Under the pieces are notes generated by a model that searched no databases, had not been told where the DNA came from, and saw nothing but the letters and a program-made list of their open reading frames with translations. DNA of 64,000 nucleotides from Poriferisphaera corsica. GTDB lineage: Bacteria; Planctomycetota; Phycisphaerae; Phycisphaerales; Phycisphaeraceae. The position numbers and the translations under genes were made by a program. This document shows, piece after piece, positions 8,066 through 17,949 of this stretch. Numbering within the stretch: the stretch's first letter is position 1; each line of letters opens with the position of its first letter. Location: contig NZ_CP036425.1 in NCBI RefSeq assembly GCF_007747445.1, positions 3,766,175 through 3,830,174 of the forward strand, written 5' to 3'.

Positions 8066-10528
8066 TTGGCCAAGCGTAAGTCATCGAGTCGTAGAAAATC
8101 TAAAAGCAGCGACGAAGGTTTGCTGTTTGGTGGTGGTGCGTCTGAAGAGGGCGGGGGGTTAAAAGCTAGTGAAGAGCAGGTTTCATTGCATGAAGCAGCT
8201 CAGAAGCGGTATCTGAATTATGCGCTGAGTGTGATTACCTCACGTGCGTTGCCGGATGTTCGTGATGGATTTAAGCCGGTTCAGCGACGAATCGGGTTTA
8301 CGATGTGGCAGCAACGGCTGACTCATGAAGCGAAATTCCGTAAGAGTGCGAAGGTGGTGGGTGATGTGATGGGTAACTATCACCCGCATGGCGACTCGAG
8401 TATTTATGATGCGTTGGTGAGAATGGCGCAGCCGTTTGCGATGCGATTGCCGATGGTGGATGGGTCGGGGAACTTCGGGTCACTGGACGGGGATCCTGCG
8501 GCGGCGATGCGATATACGGAATGCCGTATGACAGCGGCAGCGGTGGAGATGCTGAATGAGATCGGGCAAAACACGGTCACGTTTCGGCCGAACTATGATG
8601 GCACGAAGAGTGAGCCGGTGGTATTGCCTGCGAAACTGCCGAACTTGTTGCTGAATGGGGCTACAGGTATTGCGGTGGGGATGGCGACAAGTATTCCGCC
8701 ACATAACTTGAGTGAGTTATGCAAAGCGCTGATTAGACTGATCGACGATCCGGAATTGACCAGCGCACAGCTAGCAAGAACGGTGAAAGGGCCGGACTTC
8801 CCAACGGGCGGCCAAATAATTAATAACCGGGAAGAACTTACGCAGATCTATAAAACGGGGTCGGGGACGGTGCGGACGCGAGGGACATGGGAGGCGGGCC
8901 CGGCAACGAGAACGGTTAAGAAACTTTACATCACATCGATCCCGTACATGGTGAACAAATCGACATTGGTGGAACGGATCGCGGATGTAGTGATCTCTCG
9001 AAAGATGCCGCTACTACTGGATGTGCGCGATGTGTCGACAGACGATATCCGTATTGAGCTTGACCTGAAAAAGGATGCAGACGAAAACAAAGTATTGGCG
9101 TATCTATATAAGAACACGCCGCTGCAGTCGAATTTTTCGGTCAACCTAACGTGCCTAGTACCGACGGACAATCCTGAGGTATGCGCGCCGGACAGGCTCG
9201 ATTTACGCTCGATTTTAAGGTATTTTCTTAACTTTAGGCTCGAAGTGGTCACACGGCGGCTTGAACATGAACTGAATGCACTGAATAAACGGATTCACAT
9301 TCTCGAAGGCTTCATGACGGTCTTTGATGCGCTTGATGAGATCATTCGTATCATCCGAAAATCCGAAGGCAAAGCGGATGCAGCGTCAAAGATCATAAAA
9401 AAATTCAAGCTGGATGAAGAACAGACAGATGCAATTCTTGAATTGAAATTGTATCGCTTGGCTCGACTTGAAATTCTAGTGATTCAAGATGAGCTTAAAG
9501 CAAAGAAAAAGCGGGCGAATGAGATTAAGAAGCTGTTGAACGACGAGACAGCAAACGGACGCTGGAAAATTGTTCGTGGTGAAGTCGAAGAGATGGAACA
9601 GCGATTTGGGAAGACTGACAAACGCCGCTCACTGATTGCATCGGTAGATGACGAGCCGGAATTCTCAGAAGAAGACTTCATCGTCGCTGAAGAAGCAAAC
9701 GTGCTCATCACGACAGATGGCTGGGTAAAACGCCAGAAAGAAATCAAAGATCCTGCAAACACTCGTTTGCGTGAAGGCGATTCTGTATTAGCGTGTGTCG
9801 CGGGATCGACTAGAAATACAGTTGTTTTCTTTTCGAATCTGGGCACAGCGTATACTGCACGCGTGCTGGATATCCCAGCAACGACCGGTTACGGGGAACC
9901 GATTCAGAAACTCTTCAAGCTGAAAGATGGCGAGAAAATTGTTGCGGCATACTCGCTTGACCCGCGTGCATTGGGCACGGACAAAAAATTCAGTGATGTT
10001 AAACTGAACGAAAAAAGCGGCTTAGAGTGGCCTCTGCAACATCTACTTGCGGTCACTTCGGATGGGTATGCCTTACGTATCTCGATTGAAAACTATATCG
10101 AGCCCTCAACGAAGGCTGGTAGAAAATTTGCACGCCCAGCGAAAGGCTCACGTGTCGTGGGAGTCGAGCTGGTCACAACCAAACCGAGAACAAAAACGAA
10201 GCTCCTTGAAACGATCTTGGCGGTCTCGGCAAATTGTCGCGCAATGATCTGCAAAGCAGAAGATGTCAACTTCCTGTCAGGACCAGGCAAAGGTGTGCAG
10301 CTGATTAAACTAGCGAAAGACGATCAAATCGTAGGATTCAAAGCGTCGACAGGTGATCGGGATCTCTTACGGGTCAAAACGAATCGTGGCGCGGAGAAGA
10401 CGATCTCAACCGCAAAATATAAGACAACTTCACGTGGCGGCAAAGGCACGGAGATCCAGAAACATGGCAAGATTACTTCTGTGATCCCTGAAGAGCCCGC
10501 ACCGCCACTGTTGATTGAAGATGAATAA
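8066..10528 (+). CDS. DNA gyrase/topoisomerase IV subunit A
   Basis: The breakage-reunion subunit of a type IIA topoisomerase, about 820 aa. [21 protein letters not shown] opens the core, and the catalytic Tyr150 lies in AAMRYTECR. The tower region ends near residue 490, and a beta-pinwheel C-terminal domain follows. The canonical GyrA box is absent where blade 1 normally carries it (the sequence there is [18 protein letters not shown]). A degenerate SRGGKG occurs only at residues 789-794, so gyrase versus topo IV identity is open. TTG 8066 is preferred because GGAGGG precedes it; TTG 8021 is an alternative. The B subunit gene lies about 490 bases downstream. Confidence 0.92.
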   Translation: MAKRKSSSRRKSKSSDEGLLFGGGASEEGGGLKASEEQVSLHEAAQKRYLNYALSVITSRALPDVRDGFKPVQRRIGFTMWQQRLTHEAKFRKSAKVVGDVMGNYHPHGDSSIYDALVRMAQPFAMRLPMVDGSGNFGSLDGDPAAAMRYTECRMTAAAVEMLNEIGQNTVTFRPNYDGTKSEPVVLPAKLPNLLLNGATGIAVGMATSIPPHNLSELCKALIRLIDDPELTSAQLARTVKGPDFPTGGQIINNREELTQIYKTGSGTVRTRGTWEAGPATRTVKKLYITSIPYMVNKSTLVERIADVVISRKMPLLLDVRDVSTDDIRIELDLKKDADENKVLAYLYKNTPLQSNFSVNLTCLVPTDNPEVCAPDRLDLRSILRYFLNFRLEVVTRRLEHELNALNKRIHILEGFMTVFDALDEIIRIIRKSEGKADAASKIIKKFKLDEEQTDAILELKLYRLARLEILVIQDELKAKKKRANEIKKLLNDETANGRWKIVRGEVEEMEQRFGKTDKRRSLIASVDDEPEFSEEDFIVAEEANVLITTDGWVKRQKEIKDPANTRLREGDSVLACVAGSTRNTVVFFSNLGTAYTARVLDIPATTGYGEPIQKLFKLKDGEKIVAAYSLDPRALGTDKKFSDVKLNEKSGLEWPLQHLLAVTSDGYALRISIENYIEPSTKAGRKFARPAKGSRVVGVELVTTKPRTKTKLLETILAVSANCRAMICKAEDVNFLSGPGKGVQLIKLAKDDQIVGFKASTGDRDLLRVKTNRGAEKTISTAKYKTTSRGGKGTEIQKHGKITSVIPEEPAPPLLIEDE

Positions 10529-10572
10529 TCTTCGTGCCATACATGAGACTGTGTTGTAGTTAGGATTGTGAT

Positions 10573-10965
10573 ATGAAATGCTTACTGATCTTGGTTTTAT
10601 GCTTAGGTATGGCTGCATGCGGCGGAAATGGCAATGAGAATACTACAGAATCAACAGCCGAGGCAAGTAAGCCTAAGAAAATCACATTCACAGTCAAAAA
10701 TAAAACCGGCGCAAAAATCATAGATGTTGGCATCAATAGTAGCGATTCACGGATGACGCACATGAGCTACGGTTCGATAGAGAAAAGTAGCACAGAAACT
10801 CTGAAAAATAAGTACTTGCCAAGAACGATCGGCCTCCACTGGTCAAAAATGAATAAAGATCGTACTTCGGCCAACTTAAGAATAGGCGAAGCATTGGGGC
10901 CGAATTATCAAGGGCCGGTGACATTGACGATCCAACCCAACGGCAGCGTCAGCATTAGTAAATAA
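10573..10965 (+). CDS. small hypothetical lipoprotein between topoisomerase genes
   Basis: A 130-residue protein with a short basic start (MKC), a hydrophobic helix and a lipobox MAAC, with lipidated Cys at about residue 16, followed by a Gly/Asn/Thr-rich linker (GGNGNENTTEST). The mature domain from residue 35 (KITFTVKNKTGAKIIDVGI) looks like a compact beta sandwich. It is probably a periplasm-facing lipoprotein. It lies in the same direction between the two topoisomerase subunit genes, 44 bases after the first and 51 before the second, so it is probably in their operon. AGGA precedes the ATG. Function unknown. Confidence 0.75.
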   Translation: MKCLLILVLCLGMAACGGNGNENTTESTAEASKPKKITFTVKNKTGAKIIDVGINSSDSRMTHMSYGSIEKSSTETLKNKYLPRTIGLHWSKMNKDRTSANLRIGEALGPNYQGPVTLTIQPNGSVSISK

Positions 10966-11016
10966 ACAAATTTCAACCATACGTTGATCACAATAAAGAG
11001 TGGCATTAGGGAAACA

Positions 11017-12951
11017 ATGGCCAAGAAAAAAGCAGCATCATCTGGTGGATCATATACCGCGAAGGATATCACGGTCCTAGAAGGACTTGACCCTGTCCGT
11101 AAACGTCCTGGCATGTATATTGGTGGCGTTGGGTCAACGGGCTTACATCACTTGGTATGGGAAATATTAGATAACTCTGTCGATGAAGCCATGAACGGCC
11201 ACGCGACCGAAATCAGTCTAACACTGCACAAAGATGGTACATCCATCTCTGTCTCAGACAATGGGCGCGGTATCCCTGTAGATATTCATCCGAAGCATAA
11301 GAAATCTGCACTGGAAATCATTCTCTCCACGCTTCATGCGGGCGGTAAATTTGAAAACGCCAACTACAAAACTTCCGGTGGCTTACATGGTGTTGGTGCT
11401 TCAGTCGTTAATGCACTTTCAACAAAGCTCTACGCAACGGTGAAACGTGATGGCTACGAATGGCAGTTAAAATTTAGGACGGGCAAAGCCGACGGTAAAA
11501 TCAAAAAACTTGGGAAAGCTCGCGGCTCGGGTACGACCATCTATTTCCACCCAGATCCAACCATTTTTCCTAAAACCAACTTCAATCCAGAAACGATCCA
11601 GCAACGACTTGAAATAGTGTCGTTCCTACATAAAAACGTAAAGGTCACCTACCACAATGAGGTGGATGGCAAGACTGAAGTCTTCGAGAATAAAAACGGC
11701 ATCGCGGATTTTTTACAAAAAATCACCAAAGAGCATAACGCCAAGCCCTTAAACCATGCAGTCTTTGCCTTGGAAAAGGAAGGCATTGAAGGTAAATGCG
11801 AAATTGTTTTCCATTGGACAGAATCAACCGATGAGTTGATCCGGTCTTACGTCAACGGCATTCCAACCGGGTCAGGCGGATCACACGAAAACGGCATGCG
11901 GGCTGGGATCACCAAAGCAGTCCGCAACTATATCGATACGCACAACCTCACTCCGCGCGGCGTCAAACTCACACATGAAGACATCCGCGAAGGCATCGTT
12001 GGTATCTTGTCTATCTTTATTCCAGATCCGCAATTCCAGGGCCAGACGAAAGATCGTTTGAACAATTCTGAGGTTCAACCTTATATTGATAATGCTCTTC
12101 GACCTGCCCTTGAACATTGGCTGAATCATAATCGAACATCTGCTGAAGGCATCGTTTCACGTATCATTGCTGCAGCCAGAGCGCGTGAAGCATCACGTGC
12201 TGCATCGGCTTCGGTCTCTCGTAAGTCAGCAACAACAAACCGCTTGACTTTACCTGGGAAGTTGGCTGATTGCCTGACTTCAAATCGAAATAACACGGAA
12301 CTGTTCATCGTCGAAGGTGATTCTGCAGGCGGCTCAGCAAAACAAGGCCGCGATAGAAATCACCAAGCAATTCTACCTCTTCGCGGCAAGGTTCTGAATA
12401 CCGAATCTCTTGGCCTTTCTAAAGTCATGGGCAATAAAGAAATTTCCGATCTAATCACTGCATTGGGTTGTGGAATTGGCAAAGATTTTGATATTAGTCG
12501 GCTAAGATATGCACGTGTCGTCCTGTTAGCCGATGCTGATTCTGATGGCCATCACATTACCACGCTGCTTCTGACATTCTTCTTCAGGCACATGAAGGAT
12601 CTTATTACTGCAGGCCGTGTTTATATCGCGGTTCCACCGCTCTACCGCGTAGATATTGGCAAAGAAACCTACTGGGCTGCTGACGAAGATCACCGCGAAA
12701 AAATCCTCACAGATTATAAAAAAGGCAATGCAAAGGTTGAGATCACGCGTTTCAAAGGGTTGGGCGAGATGATGCCCAAAACACTCTGGCAGACAACGCT
12801 TAACCCAAAAACCCGAAGCCTTTTGCGTGTCGATATTACAGACGGCTTAACTGCCGACCGCATCATGAACGATCTTATGGGTAAGGATCCTTCTGCACGC
12901 TTCTCATTTATTATGGAACATGCAGAGGATGCAGATGATTTAGACGTTTAA
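11017..12951 (+). CDS. DNA gyrase/topoisomerase IV subunit B
   Basis: The ATPase/TOPRIM subunit of a type IIA topoisomerase (644 aa, without the insert seen in long proteobacterial GyrB). The GHKL ATPase motifs are EGLDPVRKRPGMYIG, EILDNSVDEA, DNGRGIPV and GGLHGVGASVVNALS. The TOPRIM domain has FIVEGDSAGGSAKQGRD and the metal-binding DADSDGHH. RFKGLGEM is typical of the C-terminus. I chose ATG 11017 (AGGGA upstream) over an in-frame TTG 33 bases earlier. It works with the A subunit encoded upstream to change DNA supercoiling or decatenate chromosomes. Confidence 0.94.
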   Translation: MAKKKAASSGGSYTAKDITVLEGLDPVRKRPGMYIGGVGSTGLHHLVWEILDNSVDEAMNGHATEISLTLHKDGTSISVSDNGRGIPVDIHPKHKKSALEIILSTLHAGGKFENANYKTSGGLHGVGASVVNALSTKLYATVKRDGYEWQLKFRTGKADGKIKKLGKARGSGTTIYFHPDPTIFPKTNFNPETIQQRLEIVSFLHKNVKVTYHNEVDGKTEVFENKNGIADFLQKITKEHNAKPLNHAVFALEKEGIEGKCEIVFHWTESTDELIRSYVNGIPTGSGGSHENGMRAGITKAVRNYIDTHNLTPRGVKLTHEDIREGIVGILSIFIPDPQFQGQTKDRLNNSEVQPYIDNALRPALEHWLNHNRTSAEGIVSRIIAAARAREASRAASASVSRKSATTNRLTLPGKLADCLTSNRNNTELFIVEGDSAGGSAKQGRDRNHQAILPLRGKVLNTESLGLSKVMGNKEISDLITALGCGIGKDFDISRLRYARVVLLADADSDGHHITTLLLTFFFRHMKDLITAGRVYIAVPPLYRVDIGKETYWAADEDHREKILTDYKKGNAKVEITRFKGLGEMMPKTLWQTTLNPKTRSLLRVDITDGLTADRIMNDLMGKDPSARFSFIMEHAEDADDLDV

Positions 12952-12964
12952 TTGAAAGCCTATT

Positions 12965-12985
12965 AATAAAAGCGATTCGCTTTTG
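12965..12985. terminator. possible weak bidirectional terminator
   Basis: AAAAGCG and CGCTTTT form a seven-base-pair stem with a three-base loop at 12968-12984, between the convergent topoisomerase B and HD-GYP genes. The stem is AT-rich and its tail is short, so the call is tentative. Confidence 0.4.
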
Positions 12986-12995
12986 CCAACCGCTT

Positions 12996-14636
12996 TTATG
13001 CTGATATTCTTTTCTGCTTATCATCGTGATGCTTTGCGATCAGATCAAAGAATGGGCTAAAATCTAAGCGTACAAATACGTCTACTAATTCAGGATCAAA
13101 TTGCTGCCCGCGACACCGAACGATCTCGCTCAAAACTTCATTAAGATTCATCGCTTGACGATATGTGCGATTCGAACTCATCGCATCAAATGCATCAGCA
13201 AGCCCAATGATCCGCCCCATAATCGGAATGTCATTCCCCGCCAATTTGTTCGGATAACCACACCCATCCCATCGTTCGTGGTGACAGAGTACACCCGGGA
13301 TCAAATCACTCATCTGTCGAATCCCACTTACAATTCTTGAGCCAATCTCCGGATGTTGTTTGATCTGATCGTATTCAGATTCTGATAGGCGCCCGGGTTT
13401 CGACAGAACTGATTCAGGCACACCGATTTTTCCGACATCGTGCAGCAGTCCTGCAATATAGGTGCGTTCGACAAAAGTTGCGTCAAAACCTGCTGCTTCT
13501 GCAAGGTTACGACTCATCAAAGCAACACGCTCTGAGTGGCCATGTGTGTATGAATCTTTCGCATCAATTGCGTTTGTCAGTGCATGAAGCGTACCTATAA
13601 ACATAGACTGTGCATCTTCATACAGCATCATGTTGCCGAGAAAAATCGACATACTATTGACAAGCGAATCGCATAGCTTCACATCAATAGAATCAATATG
13701 CGTACCTTCAATTTTATCCCCACCAAACAGAATGCCGAGCTGTTTGCCTTCAAATCGAATCGGCACGATTAACATCGTTTTGGCTAACTTAGGTATAAGA
13801 GGCACATCAAGCATCGCGGTATCGTCATGCACAACCGAATGTTCCTCATGACTCATGCGAACCATGAGGTATTTACCTGCCTCATGCACACACCTTGTGC
13901 TTTGAGCACAGTCACCCGCAGTAATCAGACGACCCGCAAGATCTTCGAGACGCGGATCATCCTCTATCAATTGAATAGCCAGCCACTTAACGCCCAATAC
14001 TTGCTGAAGTTCCACGCAGGCATCTTGAAGAAAAGCTGCAGGCTCCTGATTCACTCGCATATTCACTGATAGTTTATAGAGTAAACTTAATTCTTCATAG
14101 GATTCACTTAATTCCAAGCTCATTGATTGCAACTCAGTTAATCGCCGATCAATCTCAGTCACATCCTGATGCATCCAACTCAACATGGATACAAGCCGAT
14201 TAACTTCGCCTGATGATACAACACTAATCTTCGATAGTTGTTCACGCAAATTTGCTGAAGTGATTTGCTGCGATCTCGCAATACACTCGATCAAACCATT
14301 TTCGTGTATAGATTCGGTCAGCACTACCACCGCAAGGCTATGCTCATTGAAACGATCTTCAACGCGGCGACGACGTTTTATCGGCATTGATACAAGTATC
14401 ACGCCAGGTAAAACTTCGTACATCAATCTATTGGGATCTGTAATCTGCTCCCAACTCTGACAAAGCGCATCAGAAAAATTTTGACTTGCGACAACAAGTT
14501 CAACTCCGTTATCCTGCCCCAGCACCGAAGAATGCCCATCGTGTGAGATATCTACTAAAGTGAATCCTAATTGACGCACTCGCATCATAATCTCAGGCGA
14601 CATGCCGATGTCATGTTGGATAACATCTAAACTCAA
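12996..14636 (-). CDS. GAF/HD-GYP domain protein, probable c-di-GMP phosphodiesterase
   Basis: A 546-residue signalling enzyme. The N-terminal 130 residues are an unrecognised sensor-like region. A helical stretch (about 130-190) follows, then a GAF-like domain (about 190-340) and an HD-GYP domain (about 350-520). The catalytic HD pair is His399-Asp400 in AGLLHDVGKIG, and the GYP loop is HHERWDGCGYP. HD-GYP enzymes hydrolyse cyclic di-GMP to GMP. It starts with TTG overlapping the stop codon of the upstream response regulator by four bases (TTGA), which implies translational coupling. It is probably the output of the adjacent kinase and receiver. Confidence 0.9.
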   Translation of the reverse strand: MSLDVIQHDIGMSPEIMMRVRQLGFTLVDISHDGHSSVLGQDNGVELVVASQNFSDALCQSWEQITDPNRLMYEVLPGVILVSMPIKRRRRVEDRFNEHSLAVVVLTESIHENGLIECIARSQQITSANLREQLSKISVVSSGEVNRLVSMLSWMHQDVTEIDRRLTELQSMSLELSESYEELSLLYKLSVNMRVNQEPAAFLQDACVELQQVLGVKWLAIQLIEDDPRLEDLAGRLITAGDCAQSTRCVHEAGKYLMVRMSHEEHSVVHDDTAMLDVPLIPKLAKTMLIVPIRFEGKQLGILFGGDKIEGTHIDSIDVKLCDSLVNSMSIFLGNMMLYEDAQSMFIGTLHALTNAIDAKDSYTHGHSERVALMSRNLAEAAGFDATFVERTYIAGLLHDVGKIGVPESVLSKPGRLSESEYDQIKQHPEIGSRIVSGIRQMSDLIPGVLCHHERWDGCGYPNKLAGNDIPIMGRIIGLADAFDAMSSNRTYRQAMNLNEVLSEIVRCRGQQFDPELVDVFVRLDFSPFFDLIAKHHDDKQKRISA

Positions 14637-15037
14637 CTTGCTTTTCTTGCCTCCATCATCTGACTTCGATTCATTATTTCATCAACACGAGCTAAAACTT
14701 CTCGTGGACTAAAGGGCTTTGTCAAAACACCCTCAATATTGGTTTGCTCGAGATATTCATTCGCAAGACTAAAACCCCTTGCAGTCAGCATCAAAGCCGG
14801 TATCTCTTTTGTTTTTTCATGCTCGCATAACTTGATACAAAGCTCTAACCCGGTCATAAATGGCATCTGATAGTCTGTAATCAAAAGGTCGGGCATATGA
14901 ACCTGCGCTTTAGCAAGCCCTTCTTCCCCGTCTTCAGCTGTGATGACTTCATAGCCTGCATTTCGTAGCTTTAATGAAACAACATGCAAAATATGTGTCT
15001 CGTCATCAACAACTAAAATTGTTTTCAGCTCTTTCAT
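14633..15037 (-). CDS. single-domain response regulator (CheY-like)
   Basis: A 134-residue receiver domain alone. The acidic pocket is Asp11/Asp12 in VVDDE, the phosphoacceptor is Asp55 in LLITDYQMP, the switch Thr is in LMLTARG, and Lys107 is in VLTKPFS. It has no output domain, so it acts through a partner, most likely the HD-GYP protein whose TTG start overlaps this gene's stop. GGAG lies five bases before the ATG. The histidine kinase gene about 110 bases upstream on the same strand is the probable phosphodonor. Confidence 0.93.
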   Translation of the reverse strand: MKELKTILVVDDETHILHVVSLKLRNAGYEVITAEDGEEGLAKAQVHMPDLLITDYQMPFMTGLELCIKLCEHEKTKEIPALMLTARGFSLANEYLEQTNIEGVLTKPFSPREVLARVDEIMNRSQMMEARKAS

Positions 15038-15148
15038 GTCCGCTCCGAAAACCGGAAACTAACATACCGGTTATCTCACCATAATAAATGTTTATTACTT
15101 CCGCCTTCTTCATTCCGGCAGGAACAGACATTCCTTCTCCGGCCTTCC

Positions 15149-16621
15149 CTATGTGTTGTCGGCAATCGGCAAAGCAAAAGTAAATGTACTTCCGTGATTC
15201 ACTGTACTTTCAACGTTAATCCGTCCGCCGTGTACAGTTTCAATGACATGCTTAACCAAATTCAGACCGAGCCCGGTACCTTTTGCCAAGTTTTTGTGAT
15301 CAGCAACTCGATAGAACTTATCAAATAAATGCGGTAAACTTATTTCCGGTATACCAACTCCATTATCAGTCACGCTTACTGTTACTTTCTCACCTTCAAC
15401 ACCAACACGCAACGATACAACGACTCGCCCACCATGCTCTGTGTACTTTATCGCATTACTGATCAGATTCAGTACGCTCTGAAGAATCATGTCGTGATCC
15501 GCGAATACTTGAACACCTGTAATAACACTATTCTGAACAAGCTCAATTCTCTTAGCTCTTGCCTGTGGCAACATAATACTAATCGCATCGCCAACCAAAG
15601 AGGATATCTCAACATGCTCACGTTGTATGCGCACCATTCCTGACTCAATACGGCTAATGTTCAATATGTTATCTATTAAACGTGACAACCGGTTCGTTTC
15701 ACTTTGAACAATATTGTAAAACTCATGTCGCGTTTCGTCATCCGCTGCCTCACCGTCAATCAACATCTCCATATAAGCCTTGATGCTAGACAGCGGCGTT
15801 CTAAGCTCATGGGACACATTCGAAACAAAATCGCTTTTTGTTTCTGCTATTTCTCGTTCCTTTGTGACATCCCGCAAAATCGTAACCACACCCGCGTTCA
15901 CTTGTTCCTCGATGCCGCCAACCACATTACTCGGCTGCATTTCCGCATCAACACAAGATAAGGTGACATCGTATATTGATTCTTCCCCCGCCTTCATGAT
16001 CCGTTGCTCAACACGCTTCATGCCTCGTTGTCTTGATTCACGTATATCGGTTATCAAACGTGAAATCGACGGGTCTGCGATCACCTCGTCCACCGGCATA
16101 CGCTTCGATTCATCAATATCAAAATGGAATAAGCGTGAAGCTGCCGTATTCGCCATTGCAAGCTCATTAAAACTATCTGTCACAACGACCGCATCATTCA
16201 AACTATCAAGAATCGACACCAAATGTTTCTGCTCGGCTTCAGCCAATCGCAATCGAATATCCAGTTCACGCTTTTGGATCAAGAGTTGCGATTGTTTACC
16301 ACGAACTTGCTCAACAGCATCCGCAACGACCTTCATCATACCATCGTAACCGAATCGACTTTTAAATCGTCCTTCTTCAGCTTTCCCCTCCAACAATAAT
16401 TCAATATGAGTGACAGCATCAATCACCTCTGCCTGCGATTGATGCATAATAATACATTGCCAGATCATCATAACCACACAGGCCGCGCCACCACCTGTCG
16501 CAATCGCTATCATGCCTAACCAATTGATACCCTGCACATTTAATACGACAGCAACCAACACCATGACAAGCATGCTGCTCGAAGCGACCGCCGCAATATT
16601 AATGTATTTACACGCTGACAA
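15149..16621 (-). CDS. PAS-containing membrane sensor histidine kinase
   Basis: A 490-residue kinase. Two transmembrane helices (about residues 8-30 and 34-58) are separated by only a few residues, so there is almost no periplasmic sensor. A coiled linker and a PAS domain (about 130-250) follow. HisKA has the phosphoacceptor His271 in VSNVSHELRTPLSS. HATPase_c has the N box SNAIKY, the G1 box DNGVGIP, the F box FDKFYR and the G2 box GTGLGLNL. Sensing is therefore probably cytoplasmic or within the membrane. The start is TTG 16621 with AGGA upstream. The response regulator and HD-GYP genes lie downstream on the same strand, and the pseudopilin-secretin genes lie upstream. Confidence 0.9.
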   Translation of the reverse strand: MSACKYINIAAVASSSMLVMVLVAVVLNVQGINWLGMIAIATGGGAACVVMMIWQCIIMHQSQAEVIDAVTHIELLLEGKAEEGRFKSRFGYDGMMKVVADAVEQVRGKQSQLLIQKRELDIRLRLAEAEQKHLVSILDSLNDAVVVTDSFNELAMANTAASRLFHFDIDESKRMPVDEVIADPSISRLITDIRESRQRGMKRVEQRIMKAGEESIYDVTLSCVDAEMQPSNVVGGIEEQVNAGVVTILRDVTKEREIAETKSDFVSNVSHELRTPLSSIKAYMEMLIDGEAADDETRHEFYNIVQSETNRLSRLIDNILNISRIESGMVRIQREHVEISSLVGDAISIMLPQARAKRIELVQNSVITGVQVFADHDMILQSVLNLISNAIKYTEHGGRVVVSLRVGVEGEKVTVSVTDNGVGIPEISLPHLFDKFYRVADHKNLAKGTGLGLNLVKHVIETVHGGRINVESTVNHGSTFTFALPIADNT

Positions 16622-16660
16622 CTTTCATCTTCCTGGATAAATCTTCTCAATTCAGCTCAA

Positions 16661-17875
16661 TTAGTAACCTGTTGGCACTAATGTTTGCAGCAACTTCAAC
16701 GCACGTTCATCACGTGGTTTCCTCCGAAGCGCTTCCTCATATGCCGCAATTGCCGCCGACGTCCGACCCGTTCTTTGCAAGGAAATGCCTCTTAAAATAC
16801 AGGGCACAGCATCACCTGGCGCGAGTTCTGCAGCACGATCAAAATTCTTTAAAGCTCTCTCCAACTCTCCACGTTTTTGCCACACCATACCTGCCAGAAG
16901 ATATCCATCATGTCGTTCCGGATCCATCTTCATGACACGGGTTGCCGCAGTCAATGATCCTCCCAAATCACCTTTCATCCATGCGATATCCCCTAATTTC
17001 ACCCAATCGCCAGCCTTAACCTCTCGCATACGAGTTAAATCCAGGTAAGCTTGACGAGATTGCTCATACCGTCCTGACTGGTAATACGACTCCGCCAATA
17101 ACCGCTTGATATCTGTACGATCTTTATATGACTCATTACGCAGCAACATATCTAATGTATGAATCGATTTACTATATTTTTTAGCTGAGATCTGTGAAAC
17201 CGCAACCTCTTCAATCAGCTTCATGTTCTCTGGATCAAGCATTGATGCTTTCTCAAAATACCATGCAGCTTCGTTATGATCGCGTTTTAATCTATAAATA
17301 TGCCCAAGTGTACTACGTAAACCAGCAACCTGATCAAAATAAACAAGTTTGCCTTCAAGCAACTCTGCCGCCTCATCCACGCGATCCTGCTGTACAATCA
17401 TTTCAGATAGTGCGAGTAAGTATGACGGATTATCACGCTGCGAATCATACGCTTGCTTATAGCTAAGCTCCGCCTCGTCGTACTGCTTCCACCGCTGCTG
17501 AACCACACCACGATAGTAGTATGCATCCGCATTTTTATCATTCAGATCAACTGTATGATTAAACCAATGATAAGCTCTCTCCAGCTGACCCTTTTCCAGT
17601 GAAACGCGACCAGCTAAAAGTGAAAGCCCATCATTTTTCTGATCAATCCGCATAGCTTCATTAATCGTTTTTGCCGCAATATCAAGATCGCCTGTCTCAA
17701 ATTGCTGTGTTGCCATCTGAAGCATCATGCCTGATCGCATCTCATGCCAACGATCGTTCGCCTCGCCCACCCATTGTTTATGTGTCTTGTTATTACCTGC
17801 TTCGCAACCACAAATTAGCAGTAACCCCACAAATAAAGCATATACATTGATTTGTCTTTGATTTCTGATCTTCAT
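16661..17875 (-). CDS. TPR-repeat lipoprotein of the pseudopilin-secretin operon
   Basis: A 404-residue protein with a signal peptide and lipobox LICGC (lipidated Cys at about residue 24), followed by consecutive tetratricopeptide repeats from about residue 50 to the C-terminus (for example DADAYYYRGVVQQRWKQYDE). Such lipoproteins act as pilotins (PilF-like) or scaffolds that help secretins assemble in the outer membrane. That role is inferred from its position directly downstream of the secretin gene. GGGAG lies five bases before the ATG. It is the last gene of the pseudopilin-secretin run; the histidine kinase gene begins only 40 bases later and may be read through. Confidence 0.85.
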   Translation of the reverse strand: MKIRNQRQINVYALFVGLLLICGCEAGNNKTHKQWVGEANDRWHEMRSGMMLQMATQQFETGDLDIAAKTINEAMRIDQKNDGLSLLAGRVSLEKGQLERAYHWFNHTVDLNDKNADAYYYRGVVQQRWKQYDEAELSYKQAYDSQRDNPSYLLALSEMIVQQDRVDEAAELLEGKLVYFDQVAGLRSTLGHIYRLKRDHNEAAWYFEKASMLDPENMKLIEEVAVSQISAKKYSKSIHTLDMLLRNESYKDRTDIKRLLAESYYQSGRYEQSRQAYLDLTRMREVKAGDWVKLGDIAWMKGDLGGSLTAATRVMKMDPERHDGYLLAGMVWQKRGELERALKNFDRAAELAPGDAVPCILRGISLQRTGRTSAAIAAYEEALRRKPRDERALKLLQTLVPTGY

Positions 17876-17949
17876 ACTTTCTCCCTGATCATGCGAAGAT
17901 CCCCGTTAAATCGCAGCTACACCCGTTAAGGCATAGCCGCGTATCATTT

